DNA from: CAWACC01 sp964390695
GTDB lineage: Bacteria; Chlamydiota; Chlamydiia; Chlamydiales; Parachlamydiaceae
DNA: 15,909 bases
Assembly: GCA_964390695.1 (NCBI GenBank)
Contig: CAYMKI010000065.1
Location: 1-15,909 of the forward strand
Direction of reading: 5' to 3'
Both the position numbers and the translations under genes were made by a program. Shown here piece after piece: positions 7,269 through 14,162 of the stretch. The notes below the pieces were generated by a model. That model saw only the letters and a list, made by a program, of their open reading frames with translations. It was not told where the DNA came from and ran no database searches. The number at the start of each line of letters is the position of its first letter. Positions within the stretch are counted from its first letter, which is position 1.

Positions 7269-8252
7269 TCATTCCAGGGTTTCGGTGCCATCCTTATCAT
7301 TCGTCGTGCAGAGCAGGGTCACTTTGCCAATCAGACCAGGGATCCAGCTTCTATCGGCGTTGTCGATTTCGGTTTCGACTTTTATGGTTAAGCTAGTGGG
7401 ATCTATGACGGGGGAAAGCCTAGTAATCGAGGATTTCTTCTTTTGACGGTTGACTTCGACGACTAATTCTGCGCCGGGCTTTAAACAGGGCAGCAAGCTG
7501 GCTGGAACCAGAAAACGCCCGATGAGAATATCGTCTCGGATCATCTCTATCAGTTCTTTGCCCGATTGCGCGAGTTCGTATTCTTCGAGAGATACTTTTA
7601 CTACTCTGCCATGATAGGCGGCAATGACTGAGGAGGCGGATAGGTATTTTTCGGCGGTGATGTAGTCGGATTCGGCTTCGGCTAAAGCGGCTTCTGCGTC
7701 TTTCAATTCAAAAAAAGATATCAGATCTTGATCATAGAGTTGTTTTTTGCCTTCATATTCAACCTGCGCACGTGTGCGTTTTCCTATCGCTTTGCCCAGG
7801 TTGCCTTGGACGATTTTGTCATCTAAGGACAACAAGAGTTCGCCGGGCTCGAATACATCTCCCATGCGTTTATGGATTTTGGCTACGGGGGTATTTAATT
7901 CGGAAGAAATCAGCGTGCGTTCTTTGGCATCCAGAACCATCCTAAAAGTATATATTGGCAAAGGTGCAGGCTCCTCAACGGCTACAGGTTTTTCGCTGGC
8001 AGGGAGTGGGTTCAGGGCGGGAGAGCGGTCGGCTTGGAATTGATATGGAGGTTCAATAGCCTGGGATTTATCCAGAGGGTCTAATCGAGTGAACAGCAGG
8101 GGATGATAGGGTGTATACGACTCTACGGTTAAGGCAGTGGGGGAGGCTTCCTTAGGAAGATCAGGCTTGAACGGGTCCTGGTTTATCTCATAGTATTGAT
8201 AAGCGGCAATAAGGATTCCCAGTGAGGTAAGGGAGGCAATAATGGTTTTCAT
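7269..8252 (-). CDS. HlyD/RND-type periplasmic adaptor (membrane fusion protein)
   Basis: The 327-residue protein links an inner-membrane exporter to a TolC-type channel. Residues 1-18 (MKTIIASLTSLGILIAAY) form an N-terminal membrane anchor, followed by a Pro-rich linker to about residue 100. The biotinyl-lipoyl-like barrel is split around a helical hairpin: first half about 105-144 (SELNTPVAKIHKRMGDVFEPG), a short Ala/Glu/Lys-rich hairpin about 146-188, and the second half about 189-205 (AAYHGRVVKVSLEEYEL). A beta-barrel domain occupies 220-315 and ends in IPGLIGKVTLL, a typical adaptor barrel strand. The hairpin is short, and the C-terminal membrane-proximal domain seems minimal. The start follows the TolC stop by three bases, with AAGGA overlapping that stop, so the two form one operon. 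No pump gene lies next to it. Confidence in family is good, but substrate and partner pump are unknown. Confidence 0.82.
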   Translation of the reverse strand: MKTIIASLTSLGILIAAYQYYEINQDPFKPDLPKEASPTALTVESYTPYHPLLFTRLDPLDKSQAIEPPYQFQADRSPALNPLPASEKPVAVEEPAPLPIYTFRMVLDAKERTLISSELNTPVAKIHKRMGDVFEPGELLLSLDDKIVQGNLGKAIGKRTRAQVEYEGKKQLYDQDLISFFELKDAEAALAEAESDYITAEKYLSASSVIAAYHGRVVKVSLEEYELAQSGKELIEMIRDDILIGRFLVPASLLPCLKPGAELVVEVNRQKKKSSITRLSPVIDPTSLTIKVETEIDNADRSWIPGLIGKVTLLCTTNDKDGTETLE

Positions 8253-8255
8253 AAA

Positions 8256-9734
8256 TTAATCCTTGGGTTGGAAGTATCGTGGTAAACCGATAGCATTGTT
8301 CATTTGTTCTATGGAATTTTGCAATTCCGCATAGATTTTTAATTGATTAATTCTAGCTAACGAAGCTTCGATGCGTGTTTGCAAGAGGTCTATACCGCCG
8401 ATTTTTCCAATATCTTTTTCTATGGACGTGACAGCGGCTATTTGGGCTTGGGTATCGGCGATTTTCTTGGAGATAGTGTATTGCTCTAGATTTTGCTCAT
8501 ATAGAACTTGGCTAAGGTTGACTTGGCTCAAGATGGCCATAGATTGTACAAGGCGGTTGCGCCGGGCCAGTTCCTGGCTTTCTTCTCCTATAATAGACTC
8601 ATAGTAATGTACAGGGATGGAAAATAAGTTCCAAAGTGAATGGAGGCCTACATTCCACCAGCTTTTGTTGACCAGGAATGTATTGTCGTCATGGTAGAAG
8701 TTTCTAAACAGCTGTATGCCGGGCAGCTCTTGCAAAATAGCTGCATAGACGTTTTCCTTGCTTATATTTTCTTCGGCATCATACCTATAGAGTTCTGGGC
8801 GGCATAGCAAGGCAGTGTCTTCGAGAGTTGAGATATCTCCATATTCGACGTGGTAGGGGAAGTCTTCGACTTCACACAGCTCGATTTCTTCCCACGGAGG
8901 TATGCCCATCAGAGCACTCAAGTCCAAGAGGGCGTTTTGATATTCCTTTTCATATCCTTGTGTGGGATCGGAGGAGTCTGTGCGGTCGTTGAAGCCTTTA
9001 AGCTGGAATTCGCGCTGATAAGTAGCATATATTTTTTTGTAGAGTTGGTCTTTTGGCAGATAGAACTGGTTTTCCAATAAAGCTTCGAAGACTTTACGTT
9101 GCCGTTGCATTTCTTCAATCAGCGGTGCAGCGATTTTAACGGCCTTTTTTGCTATAATAGCTCTCCAATACAGTCTTACAGCATTCAAAATGATATTTTG
9201 TTTCGTTTTTTCGTATTCCATGGAAGCGATGATGATCCGATCGCATTCGACCTGTGATTGAAAATAGGATAAACCGAAATCCAGAAGATTCCAAACAAGA
9301 CCTAGATTCCATTGATAGGCTCTTTGCTGGGTGGAATACTCGGAGATTGCCGGAGGAAGGGGAGGCTTAGTAGCGGTAACGACTTGCCCGGAAGATGCGG
9401 CACTGTTGTTGCGATAGCTCCAGTCCATAGCGACATTTAATTCAGGCAGCATTCTTAAGGCCGCGCGAGTGGCCGTTTCTCTTTGAATAGCATATTGCTG
9501 CTCTTTGACGGCGAGGTCTAAATTTTGGGATATGGCGATTTCTATGATGTCGTCCAAGTTCAGGCAGTGTTTCGGAAGGCATATGTTGTTTTCCAGCCTT
9601 TGCACATCCTCGGCGGATTTGCACGAGCGCTCTTCTGCCAGCTCTTGCGAATAGCGGCAACATCCTGCTAGCAATGCTGCCAGGCACATCCACTGGGTTT
9701 TTCTGTTCTTCAGAAATGTATTGATTCGCATCAT
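8256..9734 (-). CDS. TolC-family outer-membrane efflux lipoprotein
   Basis: An outer-membrane channel protein of about 492 residues, counted from the ATG at 9734. An upstream in-frame ATG at 9785 has no ribosome binding site and would bury the signal peptide, whereas starts at 9734 or 9731 give a normal lipoprotein signal: basic RINTFLKNRK, hydrophobic WMCLAALLAG, then a Cys. LLAGC fits a lipobox, so the mature protein should be lipid-anchored, as in NodT/OprM-type TolC members. The first outer-membrane-factor repeat starts with LNLDDIIEIAISQNLDL, a hallmark opening. The coiled-coil helices are rich in Glu, Gln, Leu and Tyr, and the second repeat ends with IKIYAELQNSIEQMNNAIGLP. It is the first gene of the operon with the adaptor and is divergent from the beta-barrel gene at 9856. 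Confidence 0.87.
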   Translation of the reverse strand: MMRINTFLKNRKTQWMCLAALLAGCCRYSQELAEERSCKSAEDVQRLENNICLPKHCLNLDDIIEIAISQNLDLAVKEQQYAIQRETATRAALRMLPELNVAMDWSYRNNSAASSGQVVTATKPPLPPAISEYSTQQRAYQWNLGLVWNLLDFGLSYFQSQVECDRIIIASMEYEKTKQNIILNAVRLYWRAIIAKKAVKIAAPLIEEMQRQRKVFEALLENQFYLPKDQLYKKIYATYQREFQLKGFNDRTDSSDPTQGYEKEYQNALLDLSALMGIPPWEEIELCEVEDFPYHVEYGDISTLEDTALLCRPELYRYDAEENISKENVYAAILQELPGIQLFRNFYHDDNTFLVNKSWWNVGLHSLWNLFSIPVHYYESIIGEESQELARRNRLVQSMAILSQVNLSQVLYEQNLEQYTISKKIADTQAQIAAVTSIEKDIGKIGGIDLLQTRIEASLARINQLKIYAELQNSIEQMNNAIGLPRYFQPKD

Positions 9735-9757
9735 CGGTATCTGGTCCGGAGTTGAAA

Positions 9758-9780
9758 TTGTAAAAAAATTATCTTTACAA
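9758..9780. repeat. Inverted repeat in the tolC/beta-barrel divergent region
   Basis: TTGTAAA (9758-9764) and TTTACAA (9774-9780) are perfect inverted copies with nine bases between. The right arm covers the -35 hexamer of the rightward promoter. A dimeric regulator bound here would contact both divergent units. The arms are AT-rich and short, so this is suggestive only. Confidence 0.4.
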
Positions 9781-9803
9781 ATCATGCTTTTATCGTCTAT
9801 AAA
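9774..9803 (+). promoter_or_regulatory. Putative promoter for the beta-barrel gene
   Basis: TTTACA (9774-9779) and TATAAA (9798-9803) are 18 bases apart. Transcription would begin near 9810. That excludes the earliest in-frame ATG at 9721 and supports the start at 9856. Confidence 0.5.
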
Positions 9804-9855
9804 AAATTTCTTGTCTTTGTATGAGATGACCCAAAAATTAGTTCAAATGGATGCC

Positions 9856-10803
9856 ATGATGAAATTTGCTATTTCACTTACGAGTTTTTGCTGCTGTTTT
9901 TCTGCATTATGCGCTTGGGAGAATGATTTTAAATTGGAAACGGGGTATCGGTTGGACAGCTTTAAACAAAGCGGAGCCATGGTATCGCCTTCTTTCAGGC
10001 GCTTTAAACAAGAAATACCCAGTTTGGGGATGTATCAGGTAGACCTTGAAGATCGATGGATGTGCAGCAGCGGCTGGTTTTTCAAGGGGATGGCGGGTGT
10101 TGGCTTTTGTTTTCACACACAAGAGAGGGCTAGAGGAACTATCGATCTTTTGGTGCCACCGCTTACGCCCAATGAAACCCCAAAAAAATATGATGTACAA
10201 GCAGATCCTTATGATTTTTATGGCGAGGATATCTATAAACAGAAAGAGACGATGACCACTATCAGCCGGGTGATGCCGTCAAAACAAGTGCAGCATCTAT
10301 ATACGCATAAACATGGCGGGGCTAGCACCTGGATGGTCGATCTAAGTGTGGGAGCTGCCCTGAAGGTGTTGGAGTGTCAGTCTTTAGAGCCTAGGCTGGG
10401 ATATGTCTTTCAAGGATTCAAAGCTTCGCATGTGACCTCCTCGTGCTTTCAAGGCATATATGTAGGTTTAGCTATGCCCATTGTGTGGCGTAATTTATTG
10501 TTGACTCCGGATATCAGCTACATATTTTGCGGCAAAAGAGATGAGAATATCGACTACTTTTGTCAGTTTGGCTCTTGCAACAAGCGTCTGCATGTGCATC
10601 AAGGCCGGTTGCTGGGATTTAGAGGATCGATAGCGCTAGATTATATCTGGTCGTGTCATCTACGAATCGGGTTGATATGGAAATATATGAATTTACATAC
10701 TGGGACATCGGATAGTTTACATATTAACAAAGCCGTCTCTTGGAAACCCCATACAGAATGGCAAAGCCAGCAGATTTTAGCGGCCATCACCTACGTATTC
10801 TAG
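9856..10803 (+). CDS. Putative outer-membrane beta-barrel protein
   Basis: I chose the ATG at 9856 (315 residues) because it starts a clear signal peptide, MMKFAISLTSFCCCFSALCA, with cleavage probably just after ALCA, and because it lies downstream of the promoter at 9774-9803. The open frame extends 45 codons further up, but that part overlaps the divergent tolC start and lacks a signal. The mature protein alternates polar and aromatic residues in strand-like blocks (FKGMAGVGFCFHT, WMVDLSVGAALKV, PRLGYVFQGFKA, IYVGLAMPIVW, LRIGLIWKYMNL) and ends in ITYVF, with a C-terminal Phe as in Bam-dependent barrel proteins. About eight to twelve strands can be guessed. I do not recognise the family; it could be a small porin or adhesin of chlamydial type. 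The GH18-like gene follows 39 bases later and may be co-transcribed. Confidence 0.65.
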   Translation: MMKFAISLTSFCCCFSALCAWENDFKLETGYRLDSFKQSGAMVSPSFRRFKQEIPSLGMYQVDLEDRWMCSSGWFFKGMAGVGFCFHTQERARGTIDLLVPPLTPNETPKKYDVQADPYDFYGEDIYKQKETMTTISRVMPSKQVQHLYTHKHGGASTWMVDLSVGAALKVLECQSLEPRLGYVFQGFKASHVTSSCFQGIYVGLAMPIVWRNLLLTPDISYIFCGKRDENIDYFCQFGSCNKRLHVHQGRLLGFRGSIALDYIWSCHLRIGLIWKYMNLHTGTSDSLHINKAVSWKPHTEWQSQQILAAITYVF

Positions 10804-10842
10804 GTAAGGTAAAACGCACTCATTACATATAGGAAAATAAAT

Positions 10843-12201
10843 ATGCATATCTCGCATTATCTCAAAGCGCTGTTCATCTTTATGATTGTATGCGCAGAAC
10901 CACTTAGTGCAACACCTTTGCTGATAGGCTATTTTAGCAACTGGGCACAATTCCGTCCCAAGCCTGGCAATTGTTTGCCTGAGGATTTAAATCCAATTGT
11001 ATCCAGATTGACAGACATTCATTATGCGTATTTATATTTCAATTATAATACCCAGACGCAATTTTCAACCAATGATTGGAAAATACAGTTTACAGAAGTC
11101 AATGATAGTGATTTATTAACACGCGTGGTTTCCATAGCGGGCGGCAAAAGCGTGTATGTCTGTATAGGAGGGTGGAACTTTAATGACCCCTATAATACCT
11201 ACGGGCAAACGACTTATCCTTATTTTTCCGAGATGGTTGCTGATTCAACAAAATATAACCCCTTTATACAGTCGGCTATTACACTCTGCCAGCAATACAA
11301 CCTTGCGGGAGTTTGCCTGGAATGGCTGTTTCCCGGCGTCCCCTCTAAAGGCGGCACCAACAATGATTACCAAAATCTGACAAACTTCATTAAAACCTTC
11401 AGTTCGCAGATGTCGGCTCAAGGTTTCAAAGTCAGGATGGCGGTTCCGGGCTGTGCTCCGGCCAATTTTATAAATGGATTTGCAGTTGTTGCCGATCCTA
11501 CCACACAGGTGTATTCGATCAATTCAAGCAATGCACAGTCGTATATTGATTGGTTATCGGCGCTGAGCCAGTATGTAGACTTATTTTATGTGATGAGTTA
11601 TGACTATTTTGGACCTGATTGGCAGCCTGGCAACGGTCCGGATGCGTTGCCGTTAACTGGTGAAAATGCTCCCTTGCAGCCCAATCCTACTATAACTCAA
11701 GTCAATAACAACCCTACGTGCATTACCGAAACTATCCATGCCTATACCACAAATGTGCAGTATCCCACTCACTCCATGCCGGCCAATAAGATAGTTCTTG
11801 GAGTCCCGGCTTATGGGCGGACATTTCGCGGCTTGAAATTTCCCGGCAATTTGCCCAACCAGCCTTTTGGGCCGGGCGCAGAATTTACCGATCCTGATAC
11901 AGGTGGTTATTACACAAAACAGCCGGGATTTTTGGCTTATTACGAGATAAAATATAACTTGTGCAATTATTATAAACATGCTGCTGTGAATTCTATTACC
12001 AGTACAGCCTATGCTTGGAGTGCGAAAAATCTGGTATGGACATCGTATGACAATGCCGAAACAGCGAAATCCAAAGGGCAATACGCCCTGAATAATGGTT
12101 TATTAGGGGCGGGGGTATGGGCTCTGGATGACGACAATTTTTTCGATGACAAACCATTCACCATCACGAATGGTGTAGCGGATGGTTTGGGGCTTCCTTA
12201 G
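10843..12201 (+). CDS. Secreted GH18 chitinase-like protein with a destroyed catalytic motif (probable chitin lectin)
   Basis: The 452-residue protein has a signal peptide (MHISHYLKALFIFMIVCAEPLSA, cleavage about residue 23) and then one GH18 TIM barrel with no separate chitin-binding module. Conserved barrel blocks are LLIGYFSNW (26-34), DIHYAYLYFN (58-67), VYVCIGGWNF (104-113, the SxGGW strand), VRMAVPG (197-203), DLFYVMSYDYFG (246-257), KIVLGVPAYGRTF (316-328) and GAGVWALDDDNF (422-433). The catalytic strand, normally DGIDLDWEYPG, reads A155-G-V-C158-L-E160-W-L162-F-P-G: the acid/base Glu is Leu, and two of the three Asp are Ala and Cys, the third Glu. Aromatic ligand-site residues (W34, W111, M251, Y253, D254, W427) remain. 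Known: GH18 members without the Glu are lectins (YKL-40, narbonin type). Inferred: it binds chitin or chito-oligosaccharides without cutting them. AGGA precedes the ATG by about nine bases. The stop lies three bases from the convergent symporter stop. Confidence 0.88.
   Translation: MHISHYLKALFIFMIVCAEPLSATPLLIGYFSNWAQFRPKPGNCLPEDLNPIVSRLTDIHYAYLYFNYNTQTQFSTNDWKIQFTEVNDSDLLTRVVSIAGGKSVYVCIGGWNFNDPYNTYGQTTYPYFSEMVADSTKYNPFIQSAITLCQQYNLAGVCLEWLFPGVPSKGGTNNDYQNLTNFIKTFSSQMSAQGFKVRMAVPGCAPANFINGFAVVADPTTQVYSINSSNAQSYIDWLSALSQYVDLFYVMSYDYFGPDWQPGNGPDALPLTGENAPLQPNPTITQVNNNPTCITETIHAYTTNVQYPTHSMPANKIVLGVPAYGRTFRGLKFPGNLPNQPFGPGAEFTDPDTGGYYTKQPGFLAYYEIKYNLCNYYKHAAVNSITSTAYAWSAKNLVWTSYDNAETAKSKGQYALNNGLLGAGVWALDDDNFFDDKPFTITNGVADGLGLP
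12151..12188. repeat. Nested inverted repeat at the 3' end of the GH18-like gene
   Basis: AAACCAT (12151-12157) pairs with ATGGTTT (12182-12188). Inside them CACCAT (12159-12164) pairs with ATGGTG (12170-12175) around a five-base loop. The structure sits just before two convergent stop codons that are only three bases apart. It may act as a transcript end signal in either direction, although no T run follows on either strand. Confidence 0.35.
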
Positions 12202-12204
12202 GTA

Positions 12205-13572
12205 TCATCCTATTTCAGCTATATTATCGAGGGGGATGGCAACCTCTGCAGGGCTTTTTTCGGTTGCACCTTGATAGGAAATGTGTTTTCTTAAACGGAA
12301 AATGCTGTAGCAGTTGATGATGAGCAGTAATCCTCCAGCTGTGGACATCACCGTCTGTGCTAGACTCGTGTCGAAGAACGAGAAGACGATCAGGCACACA
12401 AAAGCATAGGCGTAGTAAAGCGGCCTGCCCACTTTGGGAGCTATAAATTCTGCCGATTTTAGGCCTACGCAAAAGTAGGCGTTTATAGTAGAATAGCCTA
12501 AAAGGAATAAGAATATGGGCATGAAGTAATGCATATAGGGAAAGTAGTTAGCTAGAGCTGTCTGAACTAGTAAATTTGTTTCTATAGGTTCATGCCAAGT
12601 ATTGCCGGCTAGTATAATAAGCACACTCGAGGTGCAGATGATGAAGGTATCCAAAAAGACATCAAAGATCACCAAAGAGGCTTGCTTTTCAGGCACGGAA
12701 TTGCTGCTTTCGCTGTGTATGACGGAGGCGTAGCCAATTCCTAAGTCACTGGTATAGCATCCTCTGCGCACTCCTTGTGAAATAGCGATATGCATGGTGC
12801 TGCCAATAAAACCGCCAAAAGCGGCATGGCCGGTGAAAGCAGAGGAAAAGACCGTGGCAAATATTTGCGGCAAAGAGGAGAGGTTATTGCATAACACCCA
12901 CAGGCCCATGCTTACATACACTACCACAAATAGAGGTATGATAGCGCTAGAGATGCTGCCTACACGCTTTATGCCGCCCATGCCTGCAAAGAAGACCAAC
13001 AAGAGCAAAGTGGCAATGACGGCGTACATGTTCAAGCCTAAATTCACGGTAACACTATTGACAATGACGCTAAATTGATAGACTTCTACCCCGTAAATGC
13101 ATAGCAACAAGCAGACGAGCTTGGGCATCCAGCTATTCTTGAAAACCTTTTGAATAAAATACATCGGCCCGCCGTTAAAGCCGCCTCTATGACTGGCGAC
13201 TCTGTAGCGAATGCCCAAATAGACTTCAGCGTATTTGACCATTACACCGGCTATAGCCGTCATCCATATCCATAAAAGTGCGCCAGGCCCTCCTATTTGG
13301 ATGGCGGTGCATATGCCTACCACATTTCCGACTCCCACAGCTCCACCGACGCAGGCAAAGAAGGCTTTGATCGGATGTACGCCTTCATGTTTCTCGTCTT
13401 TGGTTCTAAGCAAACCGAAAAATAGCTTGATGACGGCAGGAAATTGCCTGATTTGCATAAAGCCGGATTGATAAGAAAGCAGCAAGCCCAGCAATAATAA
13501 TATAGGGAAACCCACGTATCCCCATATAAAGTTATCGGTAGAATCTAGTAAATCTGAAATGTTATTAAGCAT
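12205..13572 (-). CDS. Sodium/amino-acid (alanine/glycine) symporter, AGCS family
   Basis: A 455-residue inner-membrane transporter of usual AGCS length (about 440-480) with roughly ten to eleven hydrophobic segments. The block HPIKAFFACVGGAVGVGNVVG (66-86) is the family's PFQALxTxLAxxVGTGNIAGV motif, followed by GICTAIQIGGPGALLWIW (86-103) and KYAEVYLGIRYR (113-124), which correspond to AIxxGGPGAxFWMW and KxxExxLAxxYR. GGPMYFIQK (134-142) is also conserved. The GTG of the usual GTGN is GVG here, a mild change. It imports alanine, glycine or a similar amino acid with sodium; chlamydiae scavenge amino acids from the host, and Chlamydia has a member annotated dagA. It has its own strong promoter at 13599-13627, but no clear Shine-Dalgarno before the ATG at 13572; the leader is almost pure A/T. 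Confidence 0.92.
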   Translation of the reverse strand: MLNNISDLLDSTDNFIWGYVGFPILLLLGLLLSYQSGFMQIRQFPAVIKLFFGLLRTKDEKHEGVHPIKAFFACVGGAVGVGNVVGICTAIQIGGPGALLWIWMTAIAGVMVKYAEVYLGIRYRVASHRGGFNGGPMYFIQKVFKNSWMPKLVCLLLCIYGVEVYQFSVIVNSVTVNLGLNMYAVIATLLLLVFFAGMGGIKRVGSISSAIIPLFVVVYVSMGLWVLCNNLSSLPQIFATVFSSAFTGHAAFGGFIGSTMHIAISQGVRRGCYTSDLGIGYASVIHSESSNSVPEKQASLVIFDVFLDTFIICTSSVLIILAGNTWHEPIETNLLVQTALANYFPYMHYFMPIFLFLLGYSTINAYFCVGLKSAEFIAPKVGRPLYYAYAFVCLIVFSFFDTSLAQTVMSTAGGLLLIINCYSIFRLRKHISYQGATEKSPAEVAIPLDNIAEIG

Positions 13573-13598
13573 GAATAAAACGTTATATTTTTTATTTA

Positions 13599-13627
13599 AT
13601 TTTAAATGTTTTCTTTGTTTTTGTCAA
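13599..13627 (-). promoter_or_regulatory. Strong promoter for the AGCS symporter
   Basis: Read on the minus strand, a perfect TTGACA (complement of 13622-13627) is followed after 17 bases by TAAAAT (complement of 13599-13604). The start would be near 13592, giving a 20-base leader. The -35 box overlaps the last codons of the upstream Tsr3/DTW-like gene, so the symporter can be made independently of it. Confidence 0.7.
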
Positions 13628-14091
13628 TATATATAATTTTTGGATAGAAACTCTGATTTCCAGTGATAATTCTCCAAAAGCTGGCTAGTATCCCGGCCTA
13701 GAATTCTATAGGCGAGAAATAAGGCTTCAACCGAAGCCAGACCACGCTCGGGGTCGACGCAGTCTTCTTGCCTACGTGGATAGGCGGTGCGGAAATGGTC
13801 GGGCAGGCTGCGCGGTATCAGGTTGGGGATCGGTTCAACGAAGCGCAGCATTTTTTCTGCATAGCGCCAGGTGGCATCGATCAGCAAGAGGCCGCAGTGG
13901 CTGTCGTCAAGCGTTAAAGGGGGAGCGTTCATCTGTAACAAGACGTAGCCGTTGCATTTTTGCAAAGCCTCGATAGGACCTGGATAAGAAAAAAATTCAA
14001 TGTGCGAAAGTTTTTCCAGTCCTCGTAAACTGCATTTTTTTAAGTTTTCGCGTCGATGGCGCAAAATCACCGTCGGTGGAAAGCATTGCAT
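13624..14091 (-). CDS. Tsr3/DTW-superfamily protein, putative SAM-dependent 3-amino-3-carboxypropyl transferase
   Basis: A 155-residue protein with the layout of the Tsr3/DTW (TDD) superfamily, enzymes that move the aminocarboxypropyl group of SAM to uridine in tRNA or rRNA. The N-terminus ILRHRRENLKKCSLRGLEKL (9-28) parallels the 'DPKKCT' opening of Tsr3. LLLIDATWRYAEKML (68-82) matches the D-x-TW core for which DTW is named (D72, T74, W75). FRTAYPRRQED (100-110) and GLASVEALFLAYRILG (117-132) match the downstream arginine block and the S/T-x-EA helix. LLENYHWKSEFLSKN resembles the C-terminal FxWGxxFLxLN of Tsr3. The ATG at 14091 has AAGG about seven bases upstream. It is divergent from the DsbH-like gene (71 bases between) and upstream of the symporter. 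Family assignment is from motif reading; the RNA target is unknown. Confidence 0.65.
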   Translation of the reverse strand: MQCFPPTVILRHRRENLKKCSLRGLEKLSHIEFFSYPGPIEALQKCNGYVLLQMNAPPLTLDDSHCGLLLIDATWRYAEKMLRFVEPIPNLIPRSLPDHFRTAYPRRQEDCVDPERGLASVEALFLAYRILGRDTSQLLENYHWKSEFLSKNYIY

Positions 14092-14162
14092 GTTTAGCCT
14101 TAAATCTATTAATATGGGATTAAGTTTACCATGTCTAAGATATTTATTACAAGGAGATAGCC

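Noticed and set aside
7094..7300. 68-codon minus-strand frame in the gap after the kinase gene
   Set aside because: It is translated mostly from the ACGC/GCAAAG palindrome and has a basic, meaningless C-terminus; the repeat explains it better.
9721..9855. N-terminal extension of the barrel protein from the ATG at 9721
   Set aside because: It would overlap the tolC-like start, lie upstream of the likely transcription start and place 45 residues before a perfect signal peptide.
11653..12081. 142-codon minus-strand frame within the GH18-like gene
   Set aside because: It is antisense to conserved GH18 blocks, with no known domain and no start signal.
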